Source of the DNA: Clostridium omnivorum
Lineage (GTDB): Bacteria > Bacillota > Clostridia > Clostridiales > Clostridiaceae
Direction of reading: 5' to 3'
Length of the DNA: 64,000 nucleotides
NCBI RefSeq assembly: GCF_026012015.1
Contig: NZ_BRXR01000001.1
Span: forward strand, 528,001-592,000
In this document: piece after piece, positions 44,962 through 54,000 of the stretch
Layout: every line of letters starts with the position of its first letter
Position numbering within the stretch: position 1 is the stretch's first letter
Position numbers and translations under genes: made by a program
The notes under the pieces: model-generated
The model's input: the letters and a program-made list of their open reading frames with translations, nothing else
Database searches by the model: none
Told to the model about the DNA's origin: nothing

Positions 44962-45834
44962 TTATCCAATGTTATAATTAAAATCTTTTATGCACTTTTC
45001 TATTGCTTCTGAAGTCTCCATAAATTCAATACCAACACTTTTAAATTTTGAATTATCTATTCTTAAATCTCTAGGCTTATCTTTATATCTATCTTCATCC
45101 TTTATAATAATTTCATCAATTTTATAACCAAGGCCCATTTTGTCAAGAACTAAGCAGCCAGCCTCATAAGTACTCATATCATTTTCACTGCCTGTATTAT
45201 ATATTCCATATGGAACATCTAAAACAGCTTCAATATTCCTCAAAACATCATATACATAGGTCATACCTCTAAATTCATTACCTGGAAGTCTAAGGCTTTT
45301 TCCTTTAAGAGCAGCAGAAATTATATTCCATACTATATTGGAATTTACCTTGCAGCCTCTTTCAGGAAGCCCAAACATCCAAGTTAATCTCATAACCCAA
45401 GCTTCTTCTATAATACTCAGAAGTTCCTTTTCTGCTGTAAGTTTGTGCTTTCCATAAACAGTATCAGGCTTTGGAAGGTTTTTATCTTCACTATAAGGCC
45501 CTCTCTCTATATTTCCATTATAAAGCTGCTCAGTACTCAAATGTATAAGCTTAGCCTTAATAGAACTACAAGCTTTAGCAATATTTTTAGTTCCCAAAAC
45601 ATTTATATCATAAGATAGCTCTGGATTATCTTCACACTTTTTGGTATCTGCCACAGCTGCTGTGTGGATAACTAAATCTGGTTTGTGGAAATTTAATAGT
45701 TCTAAAGCTCTATTTTCATCTCTTATGTCTAGGTCTGCTCTTCTTAAGGGAATTATCTCATATTTACTTTTATAAAATTCATAAAATCTTGAAGCAAAAA
45801 AACCATCTGCTCCAGTTAATAATACTTTTTTCAT
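44962..45834 (-). CDS. SDR-family reductase, RmlD-like
   Basis: The 290-residue extended short-chain dehydrogenase has the cofactor motif LLTGADGFFASRFYE (about 5-19), a YGKHKLTAEK active-site tyrosine/lysine pair (about 130-139) and resemblance to dTDP-4-dehydrorhamnose reductase (RmlD). No rml operon or glycosyltransferase genes are nearby. With the downstream Gfo/Idh enzyme it may be a small unit modifying a sugar or polyol. ATG at 45834 (second of two) better fits GGAGG. Confidence 0.85.
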   Translation of the reverse strand: MKKVLLTGADGFFASRFYEFYKSKYEIIPLRRADLDIRDENRALELLNFHKPDLVIHTAAVADTKKCEDNPELSYDINVLGTKNIAKACSSIKAKLIHLSTEQLYNGNIERGPYSEDKNLPKPDTVYGKHKLTAEKELLSIIEEAWVMRLTWMFGLPERGCKVNSNIVWNIISAALKGKSLRLPGNEFRGMTYVYDVLRNIEAVLDVPYGIYNTGSENDMSTYEAGCLVLDKMGLGYKIDEIIIKDEDRYKDKPRDLRIDNSKFKSVGIEFMETSEAIEKCIKDFNYNIG

Positions 45835-45921
45835 CATATCCTCCTCATTGGTTACATTATAAACACTTAGCTATTAAATTAGTTTAAGTTTCTAAAAAAT
45901 ATTTATATACATTATATCACA

Positions 45922-46323
45922 TTATTCTATGCGATTGACTTCCTCACATATCTTGTTAAAAATCATTTCCCTCTCAGCCTTTATTTTAACTTGTTCTCCA
46001 ACATTCGGAATAGCTCTGATTTTTTCTGCTCCAGATTGCGGCTTATCATACATTTCTTCATAATCTCCACCATATTTCATATTTATATATTCAATTGAGG
46101 AATAGTAAATTACTGCAAACAAAAAAACTGTTAATACAATAGCTCCAAATATTTTTACAGTATGTCCTATTAGTGCTTTTAGTTTGCAGTCTAAAGCGCT
46201 TGTATACTGAAATTTATTTATTTTTTTTAACTCTGTTGTCTTTTGCATTAAGCTCTTATACTTAGGAACTTCAACACAATAGGATACATCATTAACATTT
46301 ATTTTCTTTTCAAAACTACTCAA
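45922..46323 (-). CDS. Single-pass membrane protein, function unknown
   Basis: The 133-residue protein has a soluble N-terminal half, one hydrophobic helix (about 56-73, KIFGAIVLTVFLFAVIYY) and a charged C-terminal tail with GEQVKIKAEREMIFNK. The gene begins with TTG behind GGGGATGAG. I recognise no family. It lies between the RmlD-like gene and the Mn2+ riboswitch and belongs to the minus strand, opposite the ATPase gene. Confidence 0.55.
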   Translation of the reverse strand: MSSFEKKINVNDVSYCVEVPKYKSLMQKTTELKKINKFQYTSALDCKLKALIGHTVKIFGAIVLTVFLFAVIYYSSIEYINMKYGGDYEEMYDKPQSGAEKIRAIPNVGEQVKIKAEREMIFNKICEEVNRIE

Positions 46324-46431
46324 TTTCTCATCCCCTATACACTAAAATCTTTTATATGCTTGCAATCTAATATATGAATATATATTTCTAGATATACATA
46401 ACTTTAATTGATGAAAAATAAATAAGAACAC

Positions 46432-46460
46432 TTGTTATTTCAAAAATAATATGGTATAAT
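46432..46460 (+). promoter_or_regulatory. Sigma-A-type promoter of the P-type ATPase gene
   Basis: TTGTTA (46432-46437), a 17-base spacer and TATAAT (46455-46460) lie 11 bases before the riboswitch. Confidence 0.75.
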
Positions 46461-46470
46461 TTATTACATA

Positions 46471-46594
46471 AAGGGGAGTAGCAAAGCATATAAGCTTCTA
46501 GTTGTTCGTCAGTACGGCTTTATGCCCGGGCAATTAGCTCTTGAGGAGTTTGCAAGACCTTTGTTCTATTTTGTATAGAGCAAAGGTCTTTTTT
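46471..46594 (+). promoter_or_regulatory. yybP-ykoY manganese riboswitch with terminator platform
   Basis: The leader contains the conserved blocks of this class: AAGGGGAGTAGC at the 5' arm, TATGCCCGGGCAA at the metal-binding junction, and TTGAGGAGTTTGCAAGACCTT at the 3' side. A terminator follows, with AAGACCTTTG and CAAAGGTCTTTTTT arms (46554-46593), so that 3' aptamer sequence is shared with the terminator stem. By analogy with studied members, Mn2+ binding would prevent termination and permit expression of the downstream ATPase. Confidence 0.92.
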
Positions 46595-46652
46595 GCATAC
46601 TTTTTTATGAATGGAAATTATTTAATAAAATTTTATTGGAGAGGTGAAGTAA

Positions 46653-49313
46653 ATGTGGTTCAAAAAAAATTCTGAAGAATTACTCAAAGAGTTTTCAGTT
46701 AACCCACAAAACGGTCTTTCCTCAGCGGAAGCAAAAGAAAGATTATCAAAGTATGGAGAAAATAAGCTTGCTACAAAAAAAGGCAAAACCTTATTTCAAT
46801 TATTTCTTGCTCAGCTAAATGATGTTATGATTTATATTCTTTTAGCAGCAGCCATAGTTTCAGGCTTTGTAGGTGAAATAAGTGATGCTATTATTATTGC
46901 AGTGGTAATTTTAATAAATGCAGTAGTAGGAGTTATTCAAGAATCAAAAGCAGAAAAAGCTCTAGAAGCTTTAAAAAAGCTTTCAACTCCAAAGGCTGTT
47001 GTAAAGAGAGATGGAGAACTTTTAGAAATTCCTTCAGAAGAAGTTGTACCCGGCGACATTGTAGTAATCGATGCGGGTAGATATGTTCCTTGTGATTTAA
47101 GACTTGTAGAAACTGCCAACCTAAAAATTGAAGAATCAGCTCTTACTGGAGAGTCAGTGCCTGTAGACAAGGATGCACAATTAGTGCTTAATGAAGATAA
47201 TACACCACTAGGTGATCAAAAAAACATGGCCTTTATGTCTACACTGGCTACTTATGGAAGAGGTATTGGAGTAGCAATAGGTACTGGTATGAATACTGAA
47301 ATTGGTAAAATAGCCAAGATGCTTGATGAAGGAGAGGTTGAACAAACACCACTTCAAAAGAAGCTTGCTCAGCTTGGTAAGGTGCTTGGCTTTGCAGCCT
47401 TAGGTATCTGTGCTGTGATGTTCGTTGTTGCTGTTATTCAAAAGAGAGACTTATTTGAAATGTTTTTAACTGCCATAAGCCTTGCAGTAGCAGCTATACC
47501 AGAAGGACTTCCTGCTATAGTAACTATTGTACTTGCCATGGGAGTTCAAAAGATGATAAAAGAAAATGCTATAGTTCGAAAACTCCCAGCAGTTGAAACT
47601 TTAGGTTCAGTAAATGTTATTTGCTCTGATAAGACAGGAACTCTTACTCAAAATAAAATGACTGTTACAAAGTTTTATTGTGATAACGCATATGGTGATA
47701 TAAGTTCCTTAAATATTGAAGAACCTGAGCATAAATTACTTATTGAATGCTTAGTTCTTTGTAATGATGCTACTTACTCAGAAGCTTCAAAAACTGGAGA
47801 TCCAACTGAAATAGCTTTACTTGAAGCTGGTGTTAAGTACAATATATTCAAGGATGAGCTTCAGACTAAACATCGTAGAGTTGATGAAATTCCTTTTGAT
47901 TCAGACAGGAAGCTAATGACTACCGTTAATACTTATGGTGACCATTGTTATGTCTTAACAAAGGGTGCTATCGATAATCTTCTTAAGATAACTAAAAGTG
48001 CATATATAAATGGAGAATTAGTTCCATTAACAGATCAAATTAAAGCTGAAATAATGAATGCCTCAAACTCCATGTCGGATGATGCATTAAGAGTATTAGG
48101 AGCAGCTTATAAGCAAATATCTAGTCAACATATTGAAATAGATTCCCTTGAACAAGATCTCGTATTTGTAGGTCTTGTGGGTATGATAGACCCTCCAAGG
48201 TTAGAAGTTAAGGACTCCATTGCAGAATGCAAAAAATCAGGAATTAAAACAATAATGATAACTGGCGACCATAAGAACACAGCTTTTGCTATAGCAAAAG
48301 AACTAGGTATAGCCTCAGATATGTGTGAAACTATCTCAGGAGTGGAACTTAATGAATTATCTCAAGAGGAGCTAAATAAAAAAGTTAATAATCTAAGAGT
48401 ATTTGCAAGAGTTTCTCCAGAACACAAGGTTAAAATTGTTAAAGCCTTTAAAGCTAATGGAAATATCGTTTCTATGACTGGTGACGGTGTAAATGATGCT
48501 CCATCTTTAAAAGCTGCTGATATTGGCGTTGCTATGGGAATAACAGGTACTGATGTTGCTAAAGGTGCCTCTGATATGGTTTTAACAGATGATAACTTTT
48601 CAACTATTGTCTCAGCTATAAAAGAAGGAAGAAACATATACAATAACATTAAAAAGGCAATAATTTTCCTTTTATCCTGCAATACTGGTGAGATTATCTC
48701 CTTATTCTTTGCAATATTATTGGGCTGGGCAACACCATTAAAACCTATCCATATTTTATGGGTCAATCTTATTACTGATACATTGCCTGCTTTAGCCTTA
48801 GGAGCAGACCCTGGAGATCCTGATGTAATGAAAGAAAAGCCTCGTAATCCTAAGCACAGTCTCTTTGCAGAAGGAGCTGGTGTAAGCTTAATATTGAATG
48901 GTATTTTAATAGGTGTGTTAACACTCACTGCCTTTGTAATTGGGGCAAGAGTGTATACTGGAACTACATCATTATTCCCAATCTTCCCAGAAAATATTTC
49001 AGAAGCTGCATTAACTCATGCGCAAACTATGGCTTTTGTAGTATTAAGTGTGTCTCAGCTAATTCACGCTCTTAATATGAGACATAGTACAAAATCAATT
49101 TTCCAGGTAGGTCTATTTACAAACAAATACCTGATTGGAGCTATAATCATAGGTATATTCCTTCAGGACATAGTAATTACTGTACCTTTCCTAGCTTCAG
49201 TATTTAAGGTATTTGATCTTGGATTAAGGGATTGGGGTTTTGTAGGCTTATTGTCCATAGTTCCATTAATAGTTAATGAAATAGTAAAAGTCTTTAAAAG
49301 AAGTAAGAAGTAA
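46653..49313 (+). CDS. Cation-transporting P-type ATPase (Ca/Mn type)
   Basis: The 886-residue P2A-type pump has the phosphorylation site DKTGT (D326), TGES actuator loop (165-168), metal-binding PEGLP in helix 4 (283-287), [16 protein letters not shown] hinge and [13 protein letters not shown] in helix 6. Six or more C-terminal helices complete it. The family moves Ca2+ or Mn2+ out of the cell. The yybP-ykoY riboswitch upstream indicates manganese as the physiological cue, as reported for related pumps in lactic acid bacteria. Start ATG after GGAGAGGTG. The last few codons and the stop lie inside an interspersed palindromic repeat. Confidence 0.95.
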   Translation: MWFKKNSEELLKEFSVNPQNGLSSAEAKERLSKYGENKLATKKGKTLFQLFLAQLNDVMIYILLAAAIVSGFVGEISDAIIIAVVILINAVVGVIQESKAEKALEALKKLSTPKAVVKRDGELLEIPSEEVVPGDIVVIDAGRYVPCDLRLVETANLKIEESALTGESVPVDKDAQLVLNEDNTPLGDQKNMAFMSTLATYGRGIGVAIGTGMNTEIGKIAKMLDEGEVEQTPLQKKLAQLGKVLGFAALGICAVMFVVAVIQKRDLFEMFLTAISLAVAAIPEGLPAIVTIVLAMGVQKMIKENAIVRKLPAVETLGSVNVICSDKTGTLTQNKMTVTKFYCDNAYGDISSLNIEEPEHKLLIECLVLCNDATYSEASKTGDPTEIALLEAGVKYNIFKDELQTKHRRVDEIPFDSDRKLMTTVNTYGDHCYVLTKGAIDNLLKITKSAYINGELVPLTDQIKAEIMNASNSMSDDALRVLGAAYKQISSQHIEIDSLEQDLVFVGLVGMIDPPRLEVKDSIAECKKSGIKTIMITGDHKNTAFAIAKELGIASDMCETISGVELNELSQEELNKKVNNLRVFARVSPEHKVKIVKAFKANGNIVSMTGDGVNDAPSLKAADIGVAMGITGTDVAKGASDMVLTDDNFSTIVSAIKEGRNIYNNIKKAIIFLLSCNTGEIISLFFAILLGWATPLKPIHILWVNLITDTLPALALGADPGDPDVMKEKPRNPKHSLFAEGAGVSLILNGILIGVLTLTAFVIGARVYTGTTSLFPIFPENISEAALTHAQTMAFVVLSVSQLIHALNMRHSTKSIFQVGLFTNKYLIGAIIIGIFLQDIVITVPFLASVFKVFDLGLRDWGFVGLLSIVPLIVNEIVKVFKRSKK

Positions 49314-49377
49314 GAAGTAAAGACGGAATTTCGCCTAAAGCAAAATTCCGTCTTTTTCACTATTCACTATTACCTTT
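49301..49377. repeat. Interspersed palindromic repeat, copy A
   Basis: Arms of AAGTAAGAAGTAAGAAG on one side and TTCACTATTCACTATTACC on the other flank a perfect 12-bp or longer stem (AGACGGAATTT / AAATTCCGTCT, 49321-49353). The same layout, reversed in orientation, occurs at 57637-57726. The T-tract makes the stem act as a terminator for the ATPase gene. Confidence 0.8.
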
Positions 49378-49383
49378 TATCTT

Positions 49384-49881
49384 TTATATTTCATTCCATG
49401 TGATATACTTTATAAGCTTTTCTACAAACTTCACTAAATACTTTTCCTCAAGTTCAGTAAATCTATTTAGCTCTGGACTATCGATATCAAGAACTGCACA
49501 CACCCTATCATCAACTATTATTGGTACTACAATTTCTGAATTGGATGCTGAGTCGCAAGCAATATGGCCAGGAAAATCATGAACATTTTCTATCCTTTGA
49601 ACCTTTTTTTCTGCTGCAGCGGTACCACATACACCTTTACCAAATTCAATTCTATTGCATGCAGGAAGCCCTTGGAAAGGTCCCAAAATCAACACTCCAT
49701 CTCTGTTTATATAAAATCCAGCCCAATTTAATCTATCCATTGCTGCATTAATTATTGCACTAGCATTGCAAAGATTTGCGAGAGAATCCTTTTCAGAGCT
49801 CAATTGTCCTTCTAACAAGATTAACATATATTTATATTTTTCTTCAGTTGTCATCTTCTTAAGTACATCTAATTTAAACAT
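49384..49881 (-). CDS. msrC: Free methionine-(R)-sulfoxide reductase (GAF domain)
   Basis: The 165-residue GAF-domain protein matches the fRMsr/YebR family, which reduces free L-methionine-(R)-sulfoxide with electrons from thioredoxin. The three family cysteines are visible at about 75 (LPACNR), 85 (GKGVCGTA) and 109 (HIACDS). ATG at 49881 follows GTGGGGG; the in-frame GTG at 49893 is inside the ribosome site. It converges on the ATPase gene. The gene probably helps repair oxidative damage. Confidence 0.9.
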   Translation of the reverse strand: MFKLDVLKKMTTEEKYKYMLILLEGQLSSEKDSLANLCNASAIINAAMDRLNWAGFYINRDGVLILGPFQGLPACNRIEFGKGVCGTAAAEKKVQRIENVHDFPGHIACDSASNSEIVVPIIVDDRVCAVLDIDSPELNRFTELEEKYLVKFVEKLIKYITWNEI

Positions 49882-49940
49882 ATTTACCCCCACTTAATTT
49901 ATAGAATTAATATACTAAAGCTTTAAAATGATTTGCATTT

Positions 49941-50783
49941 TCATTTTATCACTTTATGGCTATTAATTTCAATTCCTTTTATATTACTATTATCATTAAT
50001 TGAACTGCGCTTTATCGTGATATTTCCTTGCTTATCAGTTCTAAATATTACAGTCCCCTGTTTTGCAATTCTGCTTAATATTTCCTTGCTTGGACTTTCG
50101 CCTCCATTACAAGTAATAATCGCAACCCTTGGTTTTACTTGTTTTATAAATGCATCACTAGTACTTGTATCTAAACCATGATGACCAATTTTTATAACAT
50201 CATACCTTGATAGATTATTTGATTTTATAAGTTCCTTTTCTCTTCTCTCTTCTGTATCTCCCATAAAAATATACTTTAAACCACCAATGCTTCCTTCTAA
50301 AATAATTGAGTTATTATTTTCTATTTTTTTATCTTCTTTTTCAGGCAACAAAGCCTTTATTTCAATATCGCCATTTTCTATTTTATAGTCTTTGTCTATA
50401 TAATCAATTTTTATATTTAAGCCCTTTAAACCATCTAAGATTTGTTTTTTCAATTCATTTGTGTGTTTTGGAAGTATAACTCTATTTACATTAATGCTGA
50501 GCAAAATTTTTTTAAGTCCCCCATAATGATCATCATGATAATGGGTAATTATAATGTCTTCAATATTCTTTACTCCAATGGAATTTAAATAGTTAATTGA
50601 TTTTTCTGCAGCTTCACTAGCTCCAGTATCAATTAGATAATTTTTATTTAACCCTTTAATCAAAATACAATCGCTTTGCCCAGTATCTAAAAAATGTACT
50701 TCACTGCCTATTTCAGCTGCAGCCGTATTAAAAAAGAAAAATAGAAATATGAATATTAGCACACCTGATACTTTTTTCAACAT
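49941..50783 (-). CDS. Exported ComEC/MBL-fold hydrolase
   Basis: The 280-residue protein has an N-terminal signal or anchor (about 5-24) and a metallo-beta-lactamase fold like the C-terminal domain of ComEC: HFLDTGQSDCILIK, the HYHDDHYGG metal site, FMGDTEERRE and IGHHGLDTS. The DNA-uptake membrane part of ComEC is missing, so it is a stand-alone extracellular hydrolase, possibly a nuclease or a phosphodiesterase. ATG at 50783 is set by GGAGG six bases upstream; an ATG further 5' has no such site. Confidence 0.85.
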   Translation of the reverse strand: MLKKVSGVLIFIFLFFFFNTAAAEIGSEVHFLDTGQSDCILIKGLNKNYLIDTGASEAAEKSINYLNSIGVKNIEDIIITHYHDDHYGGLKKILLSINVNRVILPKHTNELKKQILDGLKGLNIKIDYIDKDYKIENGDIEIKALLPEKEDKKIENNNSIILEGSIGGLKYIFMGDTEERREKELIKSNNLSRYDVIKIGHHGLDTSTSDAFIKQVKPRVAIITCNGGESPSKEILSRIAKQGTVIFRTDKQGNITIKRSSINDNSNIKGIEINSHKVIK

Positions 50784-50988
50784 AATATACCTCCATTCAC
50801 TGGTCATACTCAGCAACCTAGCCCTGCCAGCTGTTGCCGATGGATGTGTTGGTTAACTTAGTACTTTTACCTCTTCATTTAGTTTTTTTTCTCTTATATT
50901 TATTGATAATATTTTCTACTATTTTCACCATTATATTACTGGTAAAACTATGAAAATCAATACAAAAATTAGCTGTAAACCTGCACGA

Positions 50989-51016
50989 AAAAGCGAGCCT
51001 AAATAGACTCGCTTTT
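50989..51016 (-). terminator. Terminator of the amylase gene
   Basis: AAAGCGAG and CTCGCTTTT arms form the stem next to the stop codon on the minus strand, followed by TTTTCG-type sequence and T residues. Confidence 0.65.
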
Positions 51017-51024
51017 AATAAATA

Positions 51025-54000
51025 TTAAGCTTTCTTTCTTCTAGAAGTAAAGGCTCCAGCTGCTATAAGAAGTGTACCTATATACATAAAGTCATTGAAT
51101 GGTACCCCACCTGTCTTTGGAAGTTCTGTTTCTGTTACAAAATAATCACTGCAGTGGTCAAGTAAAAATTCTACATAGCCATTTTCATCAACCTTAACCT
51201 GATTTTGTCCTGATACATTTTCATAAGTATTTTTATCTTTGAAATATCTTCTTAATGTAACAGTTTTTCCTGCCCAATCCTTTCCTAGGAACATTTTAAT
51301 CTTTGCAGTACCTGGAAGTGGGCCCTCATGATTAAAGGAGAAAACAAATACTTTTTCATCTTTGCCAGTAGCAGCTTTAACTTTTGCAGCTATCTTATCC
51401 TTTAAATCCTTTGAAACCTCTTTTAAGGACAAATCCATATCCATTGAAGTACTTATATCCTTACCGTTAAAGGTCCAACTGATGTCGCCAGCATTAAAGG
51501 TAATTTCCTTATTCATTCCTTTTATAGCTTCAAAAATGGATTTATCTACTTTTGTATTATCTTTTGCTTCTACCACAACTTTGGTTATATTATTATCTTT
51601 AATTGCTTTATTAACATCTTCTGTATTATTAACTACTTGCGTAGTATTATTAACAGGAGCTGTTGGATTTTGTGGCTGAGTTGGCTCCGGCTTTTGAGGC
51701 TCTGGCCCATTCGGTTCCTCAGGTTTCAGAGCTTCAGTTACCTTTAAAGTACAGCTTGCTTTAAAGGCCCCATCTAATGTTGTAGCAGTTATTACTGTTT
51801 CACCAGTTGTTAATGCCTTCACAGTTCCGTTTGCATCAATCTCTGCCACTGCTTTATTGCTTGAGGACCACTGTACGTTCTTAAGTGTAGCATTTTCTGG
51901 AGCTACTACAGCTTTTAATGTTGTACTATCACCAACTTTTAAGGCTGTTTGTGCACTTTCTAAAGTAACTCCTGTTACTCTAACTTTATCCTTAACTAAA
52001 TAGCTTGGATCATATGCATCCTTTAAAGCTGAAGCATTAATATTTACTTCCTTGTAGTTAGTTACAAGAATTATACCCGATTGCTTAGGAACATTTACAG
52101 TAACTTTTCCAGCATTTACAGTATACTTTTCATTGTTGTTTAAAGCATTGGTCAATACTGTTCCATCAGGAATTTCTTTAACATCAAGCTGTAGTGAAGA
52201 AATCTCAGAAGTTTTTCTATTTACAGCTATTACTGCACTATCCTTTGAGTCTTTTCTTACATATGCCATAACATCATCTTTATTGCTATCAGTTATTGTA
52301 ATTGGTGCTATGTCTCCTGTTCTTAAAACTGAATATGCATTTCTTATGTTTGTAAGCTCTGCATACCACTCAACTAAATCCTTATTTCCTTTGCCCCAAT
52401 AAGTACCTCTTCTGTCATCAGGATCATCAGCACCTGGCATACCCATTTCATCACCATAATAGATTGTTGGTGCCCCAGGATATGTCATTTGGATAAGAGG
52501 TATCAGTTTCATTTTTGCTATAGCCTCTAAAGTAGGCTCCTTTGCAATAGCTCTACCAGTAGTATCGTTTTTCTCAATTCCATCAAAGGTTGATATTGCC
52601 CTTTGGGTATCATGTGAATCAACTAAGTTCATCATAGCCTCAAATGCTTCCTTTGGATATTGTTCTCTCATAGCTTCTAATTGATTCATTGCATCAACAG
52701 CATTTGTAAGTGTCTTGCTATCAGTAGAAGTTCCCTTTACAAAATAAAGCACTGAATTTCTAAATCTATAATTCATTACTGAATCATACATATCTCCAAG
52801 TATATATCTTGAAGCATCAGTCCAAATTTCACCTATTATTGCGTTGTCCCCTTCTTCTTTAACAGCAGTTCTAAAATGCTGCCAAGTTTCATCAGAAACT
52901 TCATTTGCAACGTCAAGTCTCCATCCGCTAGAGCCATTATTTAACCAATATCTTGATACCGAATTTTGTCCATCAATTACTTCATCAGCCCAAGTTTTAA
53001 CTTGATATTCTGATCCATTAAATGCTTGAATAACTGGCATACTATCGTATCCCCACCAGCCTTCATATTCATAGTGAACTGGTACAGCATTTCCATCCTT
53101 ATCTTTTTCTATTACATTATTTTTAATAATAAACCAATCTTTATAATGAAAATCAGTAATTCCTATGGAATTATAATAAGCTACAGTTTGCTTTTCAGCT
53201 TCGTCCTGAGTTATATTCTTTTCCTTCATTAAGTCATAAACTTTTTTCCAGTATTGATATCCGCCTAATGGCTTACCTGCTTGTACAAACTTACCATATC
53301 TATCAAAGTATATAGAATCGTCTGAAACATGATTAAATACACCATCAAGGATTATGTGCATTCCCCTCTTCTTAGCTTCATTAGATAAGTTTACAAAATC
53401 ATCTAACTTACCAAGTAATGGGTCTATAGTTTTATAATCAGTTGTATCATATCTATGGTTTGATATAGACTGACCTACTGGATTGAAATATAATATATTT
53501 ACTCCTAAGGATTGAAGGTAGTCAAGCTTTTTGTTAACACCGACTAAGTCTCCACCATACATTTCATTGCCCCAGTTTCCATCACCTTTAAAACCAGTAT
53601 AATCGCTCTTTGGAATTTTATTTCCATTTGCATCTAATTTAAAGGAACCATTTGAATTAGTTTCATATTCAAGTGCTGGGTCCTCTGGTGCTTCATACCA
53701 TTGTGGAAACTCATAAGGCATATTTCCTCTTGCATATTTTTGATTATAATCATTTGTTAAATCTCCATTGAAGAATCTGTCTGGGAATATTTGATATATA
53801 ACCCCATTCTTGATCCAGTCTGGAGTTTTGAAGTTTTTATCATATACATTCAAGTCATACTGCTTAACTTTTCCTAGGTCATCTGCTATACCTAAGCCAA
53901 AATAACCGTCATCATCTCCATAAGCCTTTACCGTAGAACCATTTGAAACTACAAAGTAGTATTTATTCATTCCTAGCTTTGAGAAGGTATATTTTGCAGT

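Noticed and set aside
48362-48928. Minus-strand open frame of 188 codons
   Set aside because: It lies entirely inside the P-type ATPase gene, in antisense, without ribosome site.
50820-50988. A small gene between the amylase and the ComEC-like gene
   Set aside because: Only a 17-codon frame without ribosome site is present; the region holds a weak promoter-like TATAAT at most.
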